DNA from: Methylosarcina fibrata AML-C10
GTDB lineage: Bacteria > Pseudomonadota > Gammaproteobacteria > Methylococcales > Methylomonadaceae
DNA: 64,000 nucleotides
NCBI RefSeq assembly: GCF_000372865.1
Contig: NZ_KB889965.1
Span: 517,902-581,901, forward strand
Reading direction: 5' to 3'
The position numbers and the translations under genes were made by a program. The notes below the pieces were generated by a model that saw only the letters and a program-made list of their open reading frames with translations, ran no database searches and was not told the origin of the DNA. This document shows, in pieces, positions 18,228 through 27,870 of the stretch; positions within the stretch are counted from its first letter, which is position 1; each line of letters opens with the position of its first letter.

Positions 18228-18605
18228 ATGAATTACAGATCGCCTTTAGCCAATGCCCAGGGCCTCGGCTCGGCCAAATCGGGCACGTACCATTGGTGGA
18301 TGCAAAGAGTCACGGCCGCGGCCCTGGTCCCTTTGACCTACGTACTGATCCGGTTTCTGGATTTAAGCCTGAACGCTTCTTTCGAGGAAACCCTGGCGTG
18401 GGTGGCCACGCCGTTCCCCGGTATCTGTCTGATCGCCTGGATCGTTGCGGTATTCTATCATTCCGCGCTCGGCCTTCGGGTGGTTGTCGAGGATTACATC
18501 GCCGACGAAGGAATGAAAATTGCCGCCATCTGGATGTTGAATCTGGCGCTTCTGTTTCTGGCCATTACCGCATTAATTTCCGTGCTTCGCATCCTGATTG
18601 GGTAA
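18228..18605 (+). CDS. sdhD: Succinate dehydrogenase membrane anchor subunit
   Basis: 125 residues from ATG 18228. The ATG at 18216 would add four residues, but GAGGAG at 18218-18223 favours the later start. Three helices follow the motif SGTYHWWMQRVTAAALVPLTY, and FYHSALGLRVVVEDYI holds the His/Asp pair typical of SdhD. With SdhC it binds haem b and quinone. Confidence 0.9.
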   Translation: MNYRSPLANAQGLGSAKSGTYHWWMQRVTAAALVPLTYVLIRFLDLSLNASFEETLAWVATPFPGICLIAWIVAVFYHSALGLRVVVEDYIADEGMKIAAIWMLNLALLFLAITALISVLRILIG

Positions 18606-18608
18606 CTC

Positions 18609-20393
18609 ATGTCCGCAACGTATAAAATTATCGAACACGCTTACGATGTGATCGTCGTCGGCGCCGGCGGAGCAGGCCTCAGAGCGACGTTGGGTATGGC
18701 TGAAAAAGGCCTGAAAACGGCCTGCATCACCAAAGTCTTTCCCACCCGCAGCCACACCGTAGCGGCGCAAGGAGGCATCAGCGCAGCCCTGGGCAACATG
18801 GGCGAGGACGACTGGCGCTTTCATATGTACGACACCGTCAAGGGTTCGGACTGGCTCGGCGATCAGGACGCCATCGAGTACATGTGCCGCGAGGCGATGA
18901 ACGCGGTGATCGAGCTGGAACACTACGGCGTGCCTTTTTCCAGAACGCCGGAAGGCAAAATCTATCAGCGTGCCTTCGGCGGCATGACCACCCGTTACGG
19001 CAAGGGCAAGGCGCAGCGGACCTGCGCCGCCGCCGACAAGACCGGCCATGCGATCCTGCATACACTGTATCAGCAATCGCTCAGGCGCAACGCCGAATTT
19101 TTTATTGAATACGTCGCCCTGGATCTGATTATGGAAGACGGCCAGTGCCGAGGTATTCTCGCATGGTGTCTCGACGACGGCTCGCTGCATCTGTTTAAAG
19201 CTCACATGACCGTTTTGGCCACCGGCGGCTATGGGCGGACTTATTTTTCCTGCACTTCGGCCCATACCGTGACCGGCGACGGCAATGCGATGATTCTCAG
19301 AGCGGGTCTGCCGCTGCAGGACATGGAATTCATCCAGTTTCACCCGACCGGCATCTATGGTTCCGGCTGCCTGATTACCGAAGGCGTACGAGGGGAGGGA
19401 GGCTACCTTACCAATTCGGAAGGCGAACGCTTCATGGACCGATACGCGCCGTCGGCCCGGGACCTGGCTTCGAGAGACATCGTCAGCCGGGCGATGACCA
19501 TCGAAATCAACGAAGGGCGCGGCGTCGGCAAATCGAAGGATCACATCTACCTGCACATCGAACACCTGGATCCCGCGATTATTCACGAACGGTTGCCCGG
19601 CATTGCCGAAACCTCCCGGATTTTTGCCGGCGTCGACGTCACCAAAGAACCGATTCCGGTCCTGCCGACCGTTCATTACAATATGGGCGGGATTCCGACC
19701 AATTACAAAACGGAAGTGGTCACGCTCGCCGACGGCAATCCCGATAAAGTCGTGCCCGGCCTAATGGCCGTCGGCGAAGCGGCCTGCGTCTCGGTGCACG
19801 GTGCCAATCGACTGGGCTCCAACTCGCTGCTCGATCTCATCGTCTTCGGGCGGGCCGCCGCGCTCCGCTGCGCCGAACTGATCAACCCGGGATCGGCGCA
19901 CAAGCCTTTGCCGAAAAACGCCTGCGATGCGGCTTTGGCCCGTTTCGACAAAATCCGTCATGCCAAGGGCAGCCGCAGCACCGCCGATATTCGGTTGGAC
20001 ATGCAAAAAACCATGCAGACCAAAGCCGCGGTATTTCGAACCCAGTCGACTCTGGACCAGGGCATACGGGCCATCGCCGAGATTCGGGCTTCCTTCCAGG
20101 AGGTGCGGGTCAACGACCGTTCGCTGATCTGGAATACCGATCTGGTGGAAACGCTCGAACTGGACAATCTTCTCGCCCAGGCCCAGGTTGCGGTCACCGC
20201 CGCAGGCAACCGCAAGGAAAGCCGGGGCGGCCATGCGCGCGAAGACTACCCCGACCGCGACGATCTCAACTGGCTGAAGCATACCCTGACCTGGCTGCCC
20301 GACGATCAGGTCAGGATCGATTACCGGCCGGTCCATATGTACACGCTGACGGATGAAGTCGAGGTTTTTCCACCCAAAGAGAGGATTTATTGA
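18609..20393 (+). CDS. sdhA: Succinate dehydrogenase flavoprotein subunit
   Basis: 594 residues. [18 protein letters not shown] is the FAD dinucleotide-binding motif, [16 protein letters not shown] contains the His that carries covalent FAD, and [20 protein letters not shown] surrounds the dicarboxylate site and catalytic Arg. Normal length for the family. The sdhB start overlaps its stop. The covalent flavin is the step helped by SdhE and SdhAF4, both encoded in this operon. Confidence 0.95.
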   Translation: MSATYKIIEHAYDVIVVGAGGAGLRATLGMAEKGLKTACITKVFPTRSHTVAAQGGISAALGNMGEDDWRFHMYDTVKGSDWLGDQDAIEYMCREAMNAVIELEHYGVPFSRTPEGKIYQRAFGGMTTRYGKGKAQRTCAAADKTGHAILHTLYQQSLRRNAEFFIEYVALDLIMEDGQCRGILAWCLDDGSLHLFKAHMTVLATGGYGRTYFSCTSAHTVTGDGNAMILRAGLPLQDMEFIQFHPTGIYGSGCLITEGVRGEGGYLTNSEGERFMDRYAPSARDLASRDIVSRAMTIEINEGRGVGKSKDHIYLHIEHLDPAIIHERLPGIAETSRIFAGVDVTKEPIPVLPTVHYNMGGIPTNYKTEVVTLADGNPDKVVPGLMAVGEAACVSVHGANRLGSNSLLDLIVFGRAAALRCAELINPGSAHKPLPKNACDAALARFDKIRHAKGSRSTADIRLDMQKTMQTKAAVFRTQSTLDQGIRAIAEIRASFQEVRVNDRSLIWNTDLVETLELDNLLAQAQVAVTAAGNRKESRGGHAREDYPDRDDLNWLKHTLTWLPDDQVRIDYRPVHMYTLTDEVEVFPPKERIY

Positions 20394-21178
20394 TGGCCGA
20401 ATTCAGCTTGCCGAAAAATTCGAAGATCACCCAGGGAAAAACGTTTCCGGCCCCTGCCGGTACACGCCAGGTCCGCCGTTTCGAAATTTACCGATGGGAT
20501 CCCGACAGCGGCGAGAATCCGCGTATCGACGTTTTCGAACTCGATAAGGAACACTGCGGCACCATGGTGCTCGACGCCATCATCAAAATCAAGAACGAAA
20601 TCGACAGCACGCTGACCTTCAGGCGTTCCTGCCGCGAAGGCATTTGCGGTTCCTGCGCCATGAACATCGACGGCAGAAATACCCTGGCCTGTATCAAAGC
20701 CATCGACTCCTGCCCGGACACCGTCAAGATCTACCCGCTGCCGCACCTGCCGGTCATCAAGGATCTGATTCCGGATACGACGCACTTTTTCGCCCAGTAC
20801 GCGTCGATCAAACCGTGGATCGAAACCCAGACGCCGCCGCCCGCCGACAGCGAACGGCTGCAGAGCCGGGAGGACCGCGCCAGACTGGACGGTTTGTACG
20901 ATTGCATTCTCTGCGCCTGCTGCTCGACCAGTTGCCCCAGTTACTGGTGGAACAGCGAACGTTATCTGGGCCCTGCGGTACTTTTACAAGCCTATCGCTG
21001 GCTGGCGGACAGCCGGGATGAAAATACCGGCGCCCGCCTCGATCAACTGGAAGATCCGTTCAAGTTGTATCGTTGCCACACCATCATGAACTGTACCGAT
21101 ACCTGCCCCAAGAACCTGAATCCGGCCAAAGCCATTGCCGAAATCAAAAAGCTTCTGTTAAAAAGACAGGAAGGCTGA
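20393..21178 (+). CDS. sdhB: Succinate dehydrogenase iron-sulfur subunit
   Basis: 261 residues from the ATG at 20393. Three clusters can be read: [2Fe-2S] ligands in [16 protein letters not shown], [4Fe-4S] ligands in [15 protein letters not shown], and [3Fe-4S] with remaining Cys in [17 protein letters not shown]. It carries electrons from SdhA to the quinone site. The stop overlaps the sdhE start (TGATG). Confidence 0.95.
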   Translation: MAEFSLPKNSKITQGKTFPAPAGTRQVRRFEIYRWDPDSGENPRIDVFELDKEHCGTMVLDAIIKIKNEIDSTLTFRRSCREGICGSCAMNIDGRNTLACIKAIDSCPDTVKIYPLPHLPVIKDLIPDTTHFFAQYASIKPWIETQTPPPADSERLQSREDRARLDGLYDCILCACCSTSCPSYWWNSERYLGPAVLLQAYRWLADSRDENTGARLDQLEDPFKLYRCHTIMNCTDTCPKNLNPAKAIAEIKKLLLKRQEG

Positions 21179-21432
21179 TGAAGCCGCTGGAGCGGCTCAG
21201 ATGGCAGTGCCGGCGCGGCGCACTGGAGCTGGACCTGATCCTTGAGGCCTATCTCGATACGCACTACAGGCAGGCGGACGACGATGAAAAAAAGCGTTTC
21301 AACGATCTTCTCGAATGGGAAGACGATGAATTGCTGGCCGTGCTGCTCGGCGACAAGCCGCCGGATGCGGCCGGTTTTGACGTCCTCATCGCCAGGCTCA
21401 AACGGATGCGGACAGGCGATTCGCCGGCCTAA
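21178..21432 (+). CDS. sdhE: SdhE (SdhAF2-like) FAD assembly factor
   Basis: 84 residues, [20 protein letters not shown]. The RGxxE motif (RRGALE) and the small five-helix pattern mark the SdhE/YgfY (DUF339) family, which promotes covalent attachment of FAD to SdhA. The start shares a base with the sdhB stop, so earlier in-frame starts are rejected. In many gammaproteobacteria sdhE lies elsewhere; here it is the last gene of the sdh operon. Confidence 0.92.
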   Translation: MKPLERLRWQCRRGALELDLILEAYLDTHYRQADDDEKKRFNDLLEWEDDELLAVLLGDKPPDAAGFDVLIARLKRMRTGDSPA

Positions 21433-21526
21433 CAAAAGAATCGGCGCAGGATGCAGAGCCCGTTCAGTAAAGACATGGGTCGATCCGCCCGAATCCCGTA
21501 AAATTCAATTTGCATCCGGATAACTT

Positions 21527-23653
21527 ATGGCTCAGCAATCCACCCGTCATGCTCCCGAGGCCTGGAGTTCGAAACTGGGCGTCATTCTTGCCGTGGCCGG
21601 CTCCGCGGTCGGCCTGGGCAACTTTTTGCGCTTTCCGGGCCAGGTCGCGGCTAACGGCGGCGGGGCGTTCATGATTCCCTATTTCATCTCTTTCCTGGTG
21701 GTCGGCATTCCGATCTGCTGGGCGGAATGGGCCATGGGCCGTTACGGCGGACGTTTCGGATTCAATTCGGCTCCGGGGATTTTCTCGGTTCTCTGGCGCC
21801 ATCCCGTGGCCAAGTATTTCGGCGCGCTGGGGCTGCTGATTCCGGTCATCATCTACATGTATTACGTCTACATCGAGTCGTGGTGTCTGGCCTATACCTG
21901 GTACTATCTGACCGGCGATCTGGACCTGGGGCGGAATCCTGCGCTGTACAACGCTTTTTTCACTCATTACACCGGCATGCGCGAGCATGGCGCGGTGTTC
22001 AAGGACGGCAGCCAGGCGGCTTTCCGGTTTTTTCTGCTGGTCTTTCTGATCAACTTTTTATTTATATACCGCGGCTTATCCCGCGGCATCGAAAAATTTT
22101 GTAAAATCGCGATGCCGATGCTGATCCTGGCGGCCGTCGCCATAGCGCTGCGCGTGCTGACGCTGCCGGAGCAGCCCATGCCGCAGCCCTGGCAGGAAAG
22201 CCTGCCGCAGGCGCTGCCGGCATCCGAATGGCATCGATTGCAGGCGCTGGCGCTGAATCCGGAAACCGTTCCGGAGGGCTTTAAAGCCGAAGTGGAAAAG
22301 ACTATCGGCGAGCATTTGCGCCATCAATTGCACTTCGCCGGTTCGGAAAAATCCCATGCCATGGTCCTGCCGCCGTCGGGTTTTGCCAAATCACAGGCGG
22401 CCTATGCGCTGGACATGGCGGAACTGCGCGCCGCGGAGGCCCATCAACGTCTGCAAGCCTGGTTGAAATCCGAACGGACCCGAATTTCCGAAGAGGCGAA
22501 GTCGGAGCTGCGCAAGTTGGAACTTCAGGAACTCAAACTCGACGGAGAAGCCGATGACAATTCGCAGCTCCGTACCGCGATTGACCGATCCCGGCGCGGT
22601 TTGTTGCCCAAGCCGCCCGCGGCCGACGTGGACGGCATCGAGCAATCCTTTCGGGCGGTCAAGGGCGCTTCCGCATACGGCGATCCCGGGCATCTGCTGC
22701 TGCGGGAGGCGGCGCTCCAGTTGGCCGAGCAACCCCGGACCGTTGCCAACGGACTCGGCTACATGTGGAATCCGGACTTTGAAAAACTCAAGAATCCGTC
22801 GGTATGGCTGGCGGCCGCGGGGCAAATCTTCTTTTCGCTGTCGGTCGGTTTCGGCATCGTGCTGACCTATGCCAGCTATTTGCGCCGGGACGATGATGTT
22901 GTGCTGTCCGGCTTGACCGCCTCGGCTACCAACGAATTTTGCGAAGTCTGTCTGGGCGGTCTGATTGCGATCCCGGCCACGTTCATTTTTTTGGGCTCGG
23001 CGTTTACGATGGAAGCTTTGGCCGGCTCGTCCTTCGGACTGGGCTTCAATACCTTGCCCACCGTTTTCGGCAACATGCCCGGAGGGCGCTGGTTCGGAGC
23101 GCTGTGGTTCGCTTTGTTGTTTCTCGCGGCCATCACCAGTTCGCTCAGCATGCTCCAGCCGGCCATTGCGTTTCTGGAAGAAGGCTTCGCGCTGAAACGC
23201 CGGGTCAGCGTCGCCATGCTGGGATTATTGACCATGAGCGGTGCGCTGCCGGTGATTTATTTTTCCGGAAACGCCGTCGTGCTCAGCACGATGGACGATT
23301 GGATCGGCACGGTCGCCATCTACGTATTGGCCACGATCGAAGTTCTGGTGTTCGGCTGGATCATCGGCATCGACCGGGGAATGGAAGAAGCCCATCGGGG
23401 CGCCAATATGCGTATTCCCGGATTCTTCCGTTTCATCCTCAAGTACGTCACGCCTTCGTTTCTGCTGATCATATTGGGAAGTTGGCTGGTGGATGCCCTG
23501 CCGGCCAAACTGGCTGCGATTCACGAGCAGCCCGAAATATTACTGACCGTGGTCTATCTGACGATCGTTTTTGCATTTCTGGCCTTGATGGTGGCGATCG
23601 CCGGCGAAAATTGGCGGAACAACGGCAAAGGCGAGCGCGAGGTGGACTTATGA
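21527..23653 (+). CDS. Sodium:neurotransmitter-symporter (NSS) family transporter with a large insertion
   Basis: 708 residues, against about 450-500 for bacterial LeuT-type transporters. The N-terminal signature [21 protein letters not shown] marks TM1 with the unwound Na+/substrate site; about 12 helices are present. Between TM5 and TM6 (residues about 208-408) lies a roughly 200-residue hydrophilic stretch rich in charged helices ([20 protein letters not shown] and following). The family motif [20 protein letters not shown] resumes after it. The substrate is probably an amino acid. It overlaps a small-subunit gene by four bases. Confidence 0.9.
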   Translation: MAQQSTRHAPEAWSSKLGVILAVAGSAVGLGNFLRFPGQVAANGGGAFMIPYFISFLVVGIPICWAEWAMGRYGGRFGFNSAPGIFSVLWRHPVAKYFGALGLLIPVIIYMYYVYIESWCLAYTWYYLTGDLDLGRNPALYNAFFTHYTGMREHGAVFKDGSQAAFRFFLLVFLINFLFIYRGLSRGIEKFCKIAMPMLILAAVAIALRVLTLPEQPMPQPWQESLPQALPASEWHRLQALALNPETVPEGFKAEVEKTIGEHLRHQLHFAGSEKSHAMVLPPSGFAKSQAAYALDMAELRAAEAHQRLQAWLKSERTRISEEAKSELRKLELQELKLDGEADDNSQLRTAIDRSRRGLLPKPPAADVDGIEQSFRAVKGASAYGDPGHLLLREAALQLAEQPRTVANGLGYMWNPDFEKLKNPSVWLAAAGQIFFSLSVGFGIVLTYASYLRRDDDVVLSGLTASATNEFCEVCLGGLIAIPATFIFLGSAFTMEALAGSSFGLGFNTLPTVFGNMPGGRWFGALWFALLFLAAITSSLSMLQPAIAFLEEGFALKRRVSVAMLGLLTMSGALPVIYFSGNAVVLSTMDDWIGTVAIYVLATIEVLVFGWIIGIDRGMEEAHRGANMRIPGFFRFILKYVTPSFLLIILGSWLVDALPAKLAAIHEQPEILLTVVYLTIVFAFLALMVAIAGENWRNNGKGEREVDL

Positions 23654-23811
23654 CCACCGTCGGCTTGATTATGATGATTCTGAGCAACGGGCTCGTCCTG
23701 GTGTTGACGGCCTATTGTTTTTATCGGGTCTGCCGCGCACCGGACGCGGAAAAGCACGAACACGGCATGCTCGACATCGATACGCGCGATGCCGAGTCGT
23801 CAAACGAATGA
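23650..23811 (+). CDS. Small single-helix subunit of the NSS transporter (MetS-like)
   Basis: 53 residues with one membrane helix ([20 protein letters not shown]) and a polar tail ([20 protein letters not shown]). It overlaps the transporter stop (ATGA). Small subunits of this kind are known for MetP/MetS-type NSS systems, where they are needed for transport. No independent motif; the call rests on size, topology and coupling. Confidence 0.75.
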   Translation: MTTVGLIMMILSNGLVLVLTAYCFYRVCRAPDAEKHEHGMLDIDTRDAESSNE

Positions 23812-24212
23812 GCCGGGGACGCTTCGGAAGGGAATAAGAAAAACCTTGCCGATTTTGCTTTATCCGGTTAAAGATCCAAGACCGTCGATGCCGAACGCAT
23901 GAATCGGGTGCAGCCTCCGCCTCGCAGGTAATTTTTACATTCTGCCGGAGTCAATGCGGTTGCGCTACGGTCTGACCGTCAACAAGGAGCGCCCATAACT
24001 TGTCAAATTTTTTTCTTGACGTTGGCAACGGTAAGTTGCTTCTCCTGCAGATTGACGCCGGTGCGGCGATTGTCATTGTGATGGCTTAGGATGTTTACCC
24101 GGCCCAGGACTGGCGGTGCCGCAACCGCAACCATTACCAGAACGACGCAACTTCGAAACGTCAGATTGACGTCTCTCGTTTTACTCCCCTTTATACCGAG
24201 ATAACGTCAAAA
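23812..24212. other. Intergenic region between convergent transporter and peroxidase genes; no gene seen
   Basis: About 400 bases without a supported frame. No clear terminator, repeat or RNA gene was recognised. It contains scattered short inverted words such as GGCAACGGTAAGTTGCT but nothing decisive. Confidence 0.4.
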
Positions 24213-25934
24213 TTAGTTTCCCAATGCGTGATTAACGAAATCGGGCATGTCGAAAGCTTTCCCTTTGCCGATAGCCGGGTGCCATGCCGGTGCCTGCCGC
24301 AACAGCGAATGGCCGTCGTTCAACATTAAGCCGACAAAGGTTTCGACGACGATACGGCTGCCTACAGGCCCGAGTTGCACCGGCGTATCCTCTTCTCCGC
24401 CGTTCTGCCGCCAATCGTGCTGCGCCTCGGCGAGTACGTAGTACCATAATGGCGCTTTGCCGGAGAAACTCGGATCAATGGTATTTAAGGCATTCAGCTT
24501 ATCGTACTCATCGGCGTTAGTAGCCTTGCCGACTTTCAGCAGATCATCGGCAAGAGGCTCGAGCCCCATTGCCCGTGCAACGTCCTGGCCGGAAGGCAAC
24601 CCCATAGCCATGCCGCGCAAGAGATTACGTAGCGCCAAATTCGGTATCTCCTTCTTATCTAAAGGCTTGGGCTGAAGCTGCGCGATATCGGTCAACGGCG
24701 ATGCCGGCGTAGACATATCGATTTTGGAAAACTCCGCCAAAAAGGCCAGCGGATTCACCAACGAGGTATCGATTTTATATGCCGGTTGCGTGCGGTCTTT
24801 GCCGATACGGCTGTCTTTATCGCCGCTGAGATCAAAGAATAAGTTCCAATCAATGCCCCATTCCTTCGGAAATTCGTCAAACCCGTTGAGGCCACGCTGC
24901 TTGAGGCCGGCGAAGATGAACTGCCGGCCATCAATACCGCGTTCGCGTTCATTAGGACGAGTATCGTCGGGATGATTACCTCCGCTTAGTTTGGTATTCA
25001 AGCGGTAGATCGGGCGCACCATGGAATGCCCGAAACGGTAAGCGGCGACCGAGAATTCGACCGGCATGAAGGCTTCATTTTTAGGCTTGTAGAATAATAG
25101 CCTCGGCTTATCTTCGAAAATGGACCGGCCACTGGCCAAATGCGGCAGCACGCTTTCGATAATGTCTCGGCGGGCGACTTTGTAGAGAAAATCGTACAGT
25201 ACGACGTATTGATAATGCCAACGGACTTGCCGCTGAATTTCACTGAAACTGTAATGCTTGTTGTCGTCGGCTAACCGGTTGTGAAACTGTAAGAAAATTG
25301 AGTGCAACTGGCTGACGATCACGTTTTCATCGTTGCGCTTGTCGCCGATCAAAGCTCGGTTATGAACCGTGCCGTCAGGATCAACCCAACGATGACGCGG
25401 TAAATCATGCGCGATAACAGCGCCGTTCGGCCCTTCCAATAATTCGCGCCCAAGTTGAAACTTACGGCCGCGGCCGTCGTACATGTACGGTTGATCATCC
25501 GGACCTCTTCCGTAGAGGCAATCGAGGTCAAAACGCGGCGTACGAAAATCCACCAGTGCGTCGACATCGTTGCGTTTCTGCAGACTACTGGCCGGATCGA
25601 AAGTGAGATCGTGGTCGATGAATTGACCGAGATAGGTATAGCCTGAATCGATGCCACTGTTTTCTTCGTCGTCGTGCAAGCGGCTGGCTTGCCCCTCTTC
25701 ACTCGGCGCGAAGGGAAGGTTTGTTCCTTCCGCCAATTCTGGATCTGAAGCCATTCCTCCTTCGTCGTGTCCGTTGCCTGCAAGTTGTCGCAGCGCCTCT
25801 TCCGGCCATTCGGCTGCCGGCAAATTACGGAATATGCGCCCGAAGCGGCCTTCGGCTTGGGAAGAGCGGCGATCGAAATCGGCACCGCGAACTGCGCCGT
25901 GCGATGAGTTTTTCTTACCTGGTAATGTCTTCAT
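24213..25934 (-). CDS. Animal-type haem peroxidase (peroxidase-cyclooxygenase superfamily)
   Basis: 573 residues from the ATG at 25934 (MKTLPGKKNSSHGAVRG). GQFIDHDLTFDPASSLQ carries the distal His with the adjoining Asp of the family, and VAAYRFGHSMVRPIYRLN carries the proximal haem His in the FGHSxVR context. Members use H2O2 to oxidise halides or organic compounds. No signal peptide is evident, so a cytoplasmic or non-classically exported location is likely. By eye the gene is less GC-rich than its neighbours, a hint of acquisition. A longer frame to 26099 lacks a better start and is not preferred. Confidence 0.88.
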   Translation of the reverse strand: MKTLPGKKNSSHGAVRGADFDRRSSQAEGRFGRIFRNLPAAEWPEEALRQLAGNGHDEGGMASDPELAEGTNLPFAPSEEGQASRLHDDEENSGIDSGYTYLGQFIDHDLTFDPASSLQKRNDVDALVDFRTPRFDLDCLYGRGPDDQPYMYDGRGRKFQLGRELLEGPNGAVIAHDLPRHRWVDPDGTVHNRALIGDKRNDENVIVSQLHSIFLQFHNRLADDNKHYSFSEIQRQVRWHYQYVVLYDFLYKVARRDIIESVLPHLASGRSIFEDKPRLLFYKPKNEAFMPVEFSVAAYRFGHSMVRPIYRLNTKLSGGNHPDDTRPNERERGIDGRQFIFAGLKQRGLNGFDEFPKEWGIDWNLFFDLSGDKDSRIGKDRTQPAYKIDTSLVNPLAFLAEFSKIDMSTPASPLTDIAQLQPKPLDKKEIPNLALRNLLRGMAMGLPSGQDVARAMGLEPLADDLLKVGKATNADEYDKLNALNTIDPSFSGKAPLWYYVLAEAQHDWRQNGGEEDTPVQLGPVGSRIVVETFVGLMLNDGHSLLRQAPAWHPAIGKGKAFDMPDFVNHALGN

Positions 25935-26389
25935 AAAAGTCCCCTGTTCTAAGTTAAGAAATAATTCCGCCTGTATTCGCCGCCGGTAGATAAGGCGGAA
26001 TTTGGGCGGAAAACCCGATACAGCCATTTCGCGGCATGAGATGACGACTTGCTTCGATTCAAGGAATAACGAAAACCGCCATTCAGGCTCAGGGGCCAAC
26101 GGTCGTCAGGATGCGTTCACCGTTGGCATGAAATTCAAAGCCAGACTTTCCATTTTCAAATGAAAAAAACAGCGGCTCGGCTTAACCGAAGTTAAGCGGT
26201 AAATTCACTGAAAACTGCCTTATAAATCAGGGTTTAAGAATGGGAATGATTTCAGCTTATAGGCGTAAGATATGAATGTCAATAGGTGATAAATATTATG
26301 CAGACTAAAACTTGCCTATGAAGAGTCTGAAGGTATAATTGTCGGGCTTTAAATCCTCCCGCAAACTCATAATCTACAGGAAAAAAATC
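25935..26389. promoter_or_regulatory. Divergent regulatory region between peroxidase and the dab-like operon, with a palindrome
   Basis: About 455 bases between two divergent units. GCTTAAC (26180-26186) and GTTAAGC (26191-26197) form a perfect 7-bp inverted repeat with CGAA between, suited either to a regulator dimer or a short RNA hairpin. The 3' part (26220-26340) is A/T-rich and likely holds the operon promoter. Neither promoter was placed with confidence. Confidence 0.45.
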
Positions 26390-27868
26390 ATGGGGATTCT
26401 TAGCGTGTTGCTATGGACTCCGGCTGTTGGAGCTCTGCTCTTGGCTAGTATTCCCTATCAGAAGGTCTTCATTATCCGCAGCATCGCCCATCTGACGGCC
26501 GCTTTTGTTTTTCTGCTGAGCTGCTGGCTGCTGGCCGGCTTCGACCGGCAAAATTCTTCGTTGCAATTCATCGAATATTTTCCGCTCAATCCCGATCTCG
26601 GCAGCGCTTATGCGCTCGGCGTCGACGGTCTCTCGATGCCCATGCTGGTCCTGGCCACATTGCTGACCTCGATCGCTTTGCTGGCGTCGTTGTCCATTTC
26701 CTCGAGCGTTAAAGGCTATCATATCTGCGTTCTCCTGCTGGAATTCGGCATGTTGGGCGTTTTTCTGGCGCAGGACTGGGCTTTATTCTATATATTCTGG
26801 GAAGTCACTTTGATTCCCCTGTTTTTTTTGATCGGCCGATGGGGCGGCAAACGGCGCCATACGGCCAGTCTTAATTTCGTGCTGTATACGATGGGCGGTT
26901 CGATTTTCATGCTGATCAGTCTCCTGGCCATCAGCCGGTACGATCTCGAGCACAGCGGCTCTCTGATGTCTTCGATGAATCAGGTGGCCCAGGGCATGCC
27001 CCGCTATGAACAGGTGCTGGTGCTGTTGGGATTTCTTATCGGTTTCGGCGTCAAAATGCCGGTTTTCCCGTTACACGGCTGGCTGCCGCTGGCTCACGTG
27101 GAAGCGCCCAGTGCCATCAGTATCCTGCTCTCCGGCATATTGCTGAAAATGGGCGCCTACGGCCTGCTCAGAGCGATCGTGATGCTTCCGGAGGCGGCTG
27201 AAATTTTACAATGGCCGCTGGCGTTGCTGGCTCTGTTCAGCATGCTGTACGGCGGCTTGCTGGCCTGGCGGCAAAGCGATCTGAAAGCGATGGTCGCCTA
27301 TTCGTCCCTGAGCCACATGGGCGTCGTGCTGCTGGGAATGGCGGCCTTGAACGAATCGGGCATCACCGGCGCCGTGCTGCAGATGACCGCGCACGGCCTG
27401 GTGGCCGCTTCGCTGTTTCTGCTGGTCGGACTGCTTTACGAGCGCACGCTGACCCGCAATGTCCAGGACTACAGTTCACTGGTGCAGGTCATGCCCCGGT
27501 TTGCCCTGTTCACGACCCTGACCCTGCTGGCGGCGCTGGGGCTGCCGGGCACCGTCGGGTTTGTCGCCGAACTCCATGCGCTGATCGGCGGATTTCAAGA
27601 ATGGGGCGGGGTGATGGCTTTGTTCAGCCTGAGTGTTCTGATCGGCGCGGCTTATTGCATGCGGACCATCGGCCTGTTGTTCACCGGTCCGGTAAAGCCC
27701 CAGATGCGGCAGATTGAAGATCTGAGGCCGCTGGAACTGTTGCCTGCGGGAATGCTGGCCGGGGGGCTGGTCGTGTTCGGCGTGGCCCCGGCGCCGCTGA
27801 TTTATCTGTCTTCAGCCACCATTGCCCAGATCGATCATACGATCCAGCTTCGCCTGGTGCAGGAATAA
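26390..27868 (+). CDS. NuoM/MrpD-like proton-translocating subunit, first gene of the dab-like operon
   Basis: 492 residues from ATG 26390, preceded by CAGGA; a TTG at 26339 would only add a polar extension. Fourteen or so helices and all four key ionisable residues of NuoM are present: Glu138 (FWEVTLIP), Lys222 (GFGVKMPVFPLHGWLP), Lys253 (LLKMGAYG) and Glu394 (GFVAELHAL). It should therefore be able to move protons. No other complex I gene is near; instead it is two bases upstream of dabA and co-transcribed with three more antiporter-like genes. Confidence 0.9.
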   Translation: MGILSVLLWTPAVGALLLASIPYQKVFIIRSIAHLTAAFVFLLSCWLLAGFDRQNSSLQFIEYFPLNPDLGSAYALGVDGLSMPMLVLATLLTSIALLASLSISSSVKGYHICVLLLEFGMLGVFLAQDWALFYIFWEVTLIPLFFLIGRWGGKRRHTASLNFVLYTMGGSIFMLISLLAISRYDLEHSGSLMSSMNQVAQGMPRYEQVLVLLGFLIGFGVKMPVFPLHGWLPLAHVEAPSAISILLSGILLKMGAYGLLRAIVMLPEAAEILQWPLALLALFSMLYGGLLAWRQSDLKAMVAYSSLSHMGVVLLGMAALNESGITGAVLQMTAHGLVAASLFLLVGLLYERTLTRNVQDYSSLVQVMPRFALFTTLTLLAALGLPGTVGFVAELHALIGGFQEWGGVMALFSLSVLIGAAYCMRTIGLLFTGPVKPQMRQIEDLRPLELLPAGMLAGGLVVFGVAPAPLIYLSSATIAQIDHTIQLRLVQE

Positions 27869-27870
27869 GA

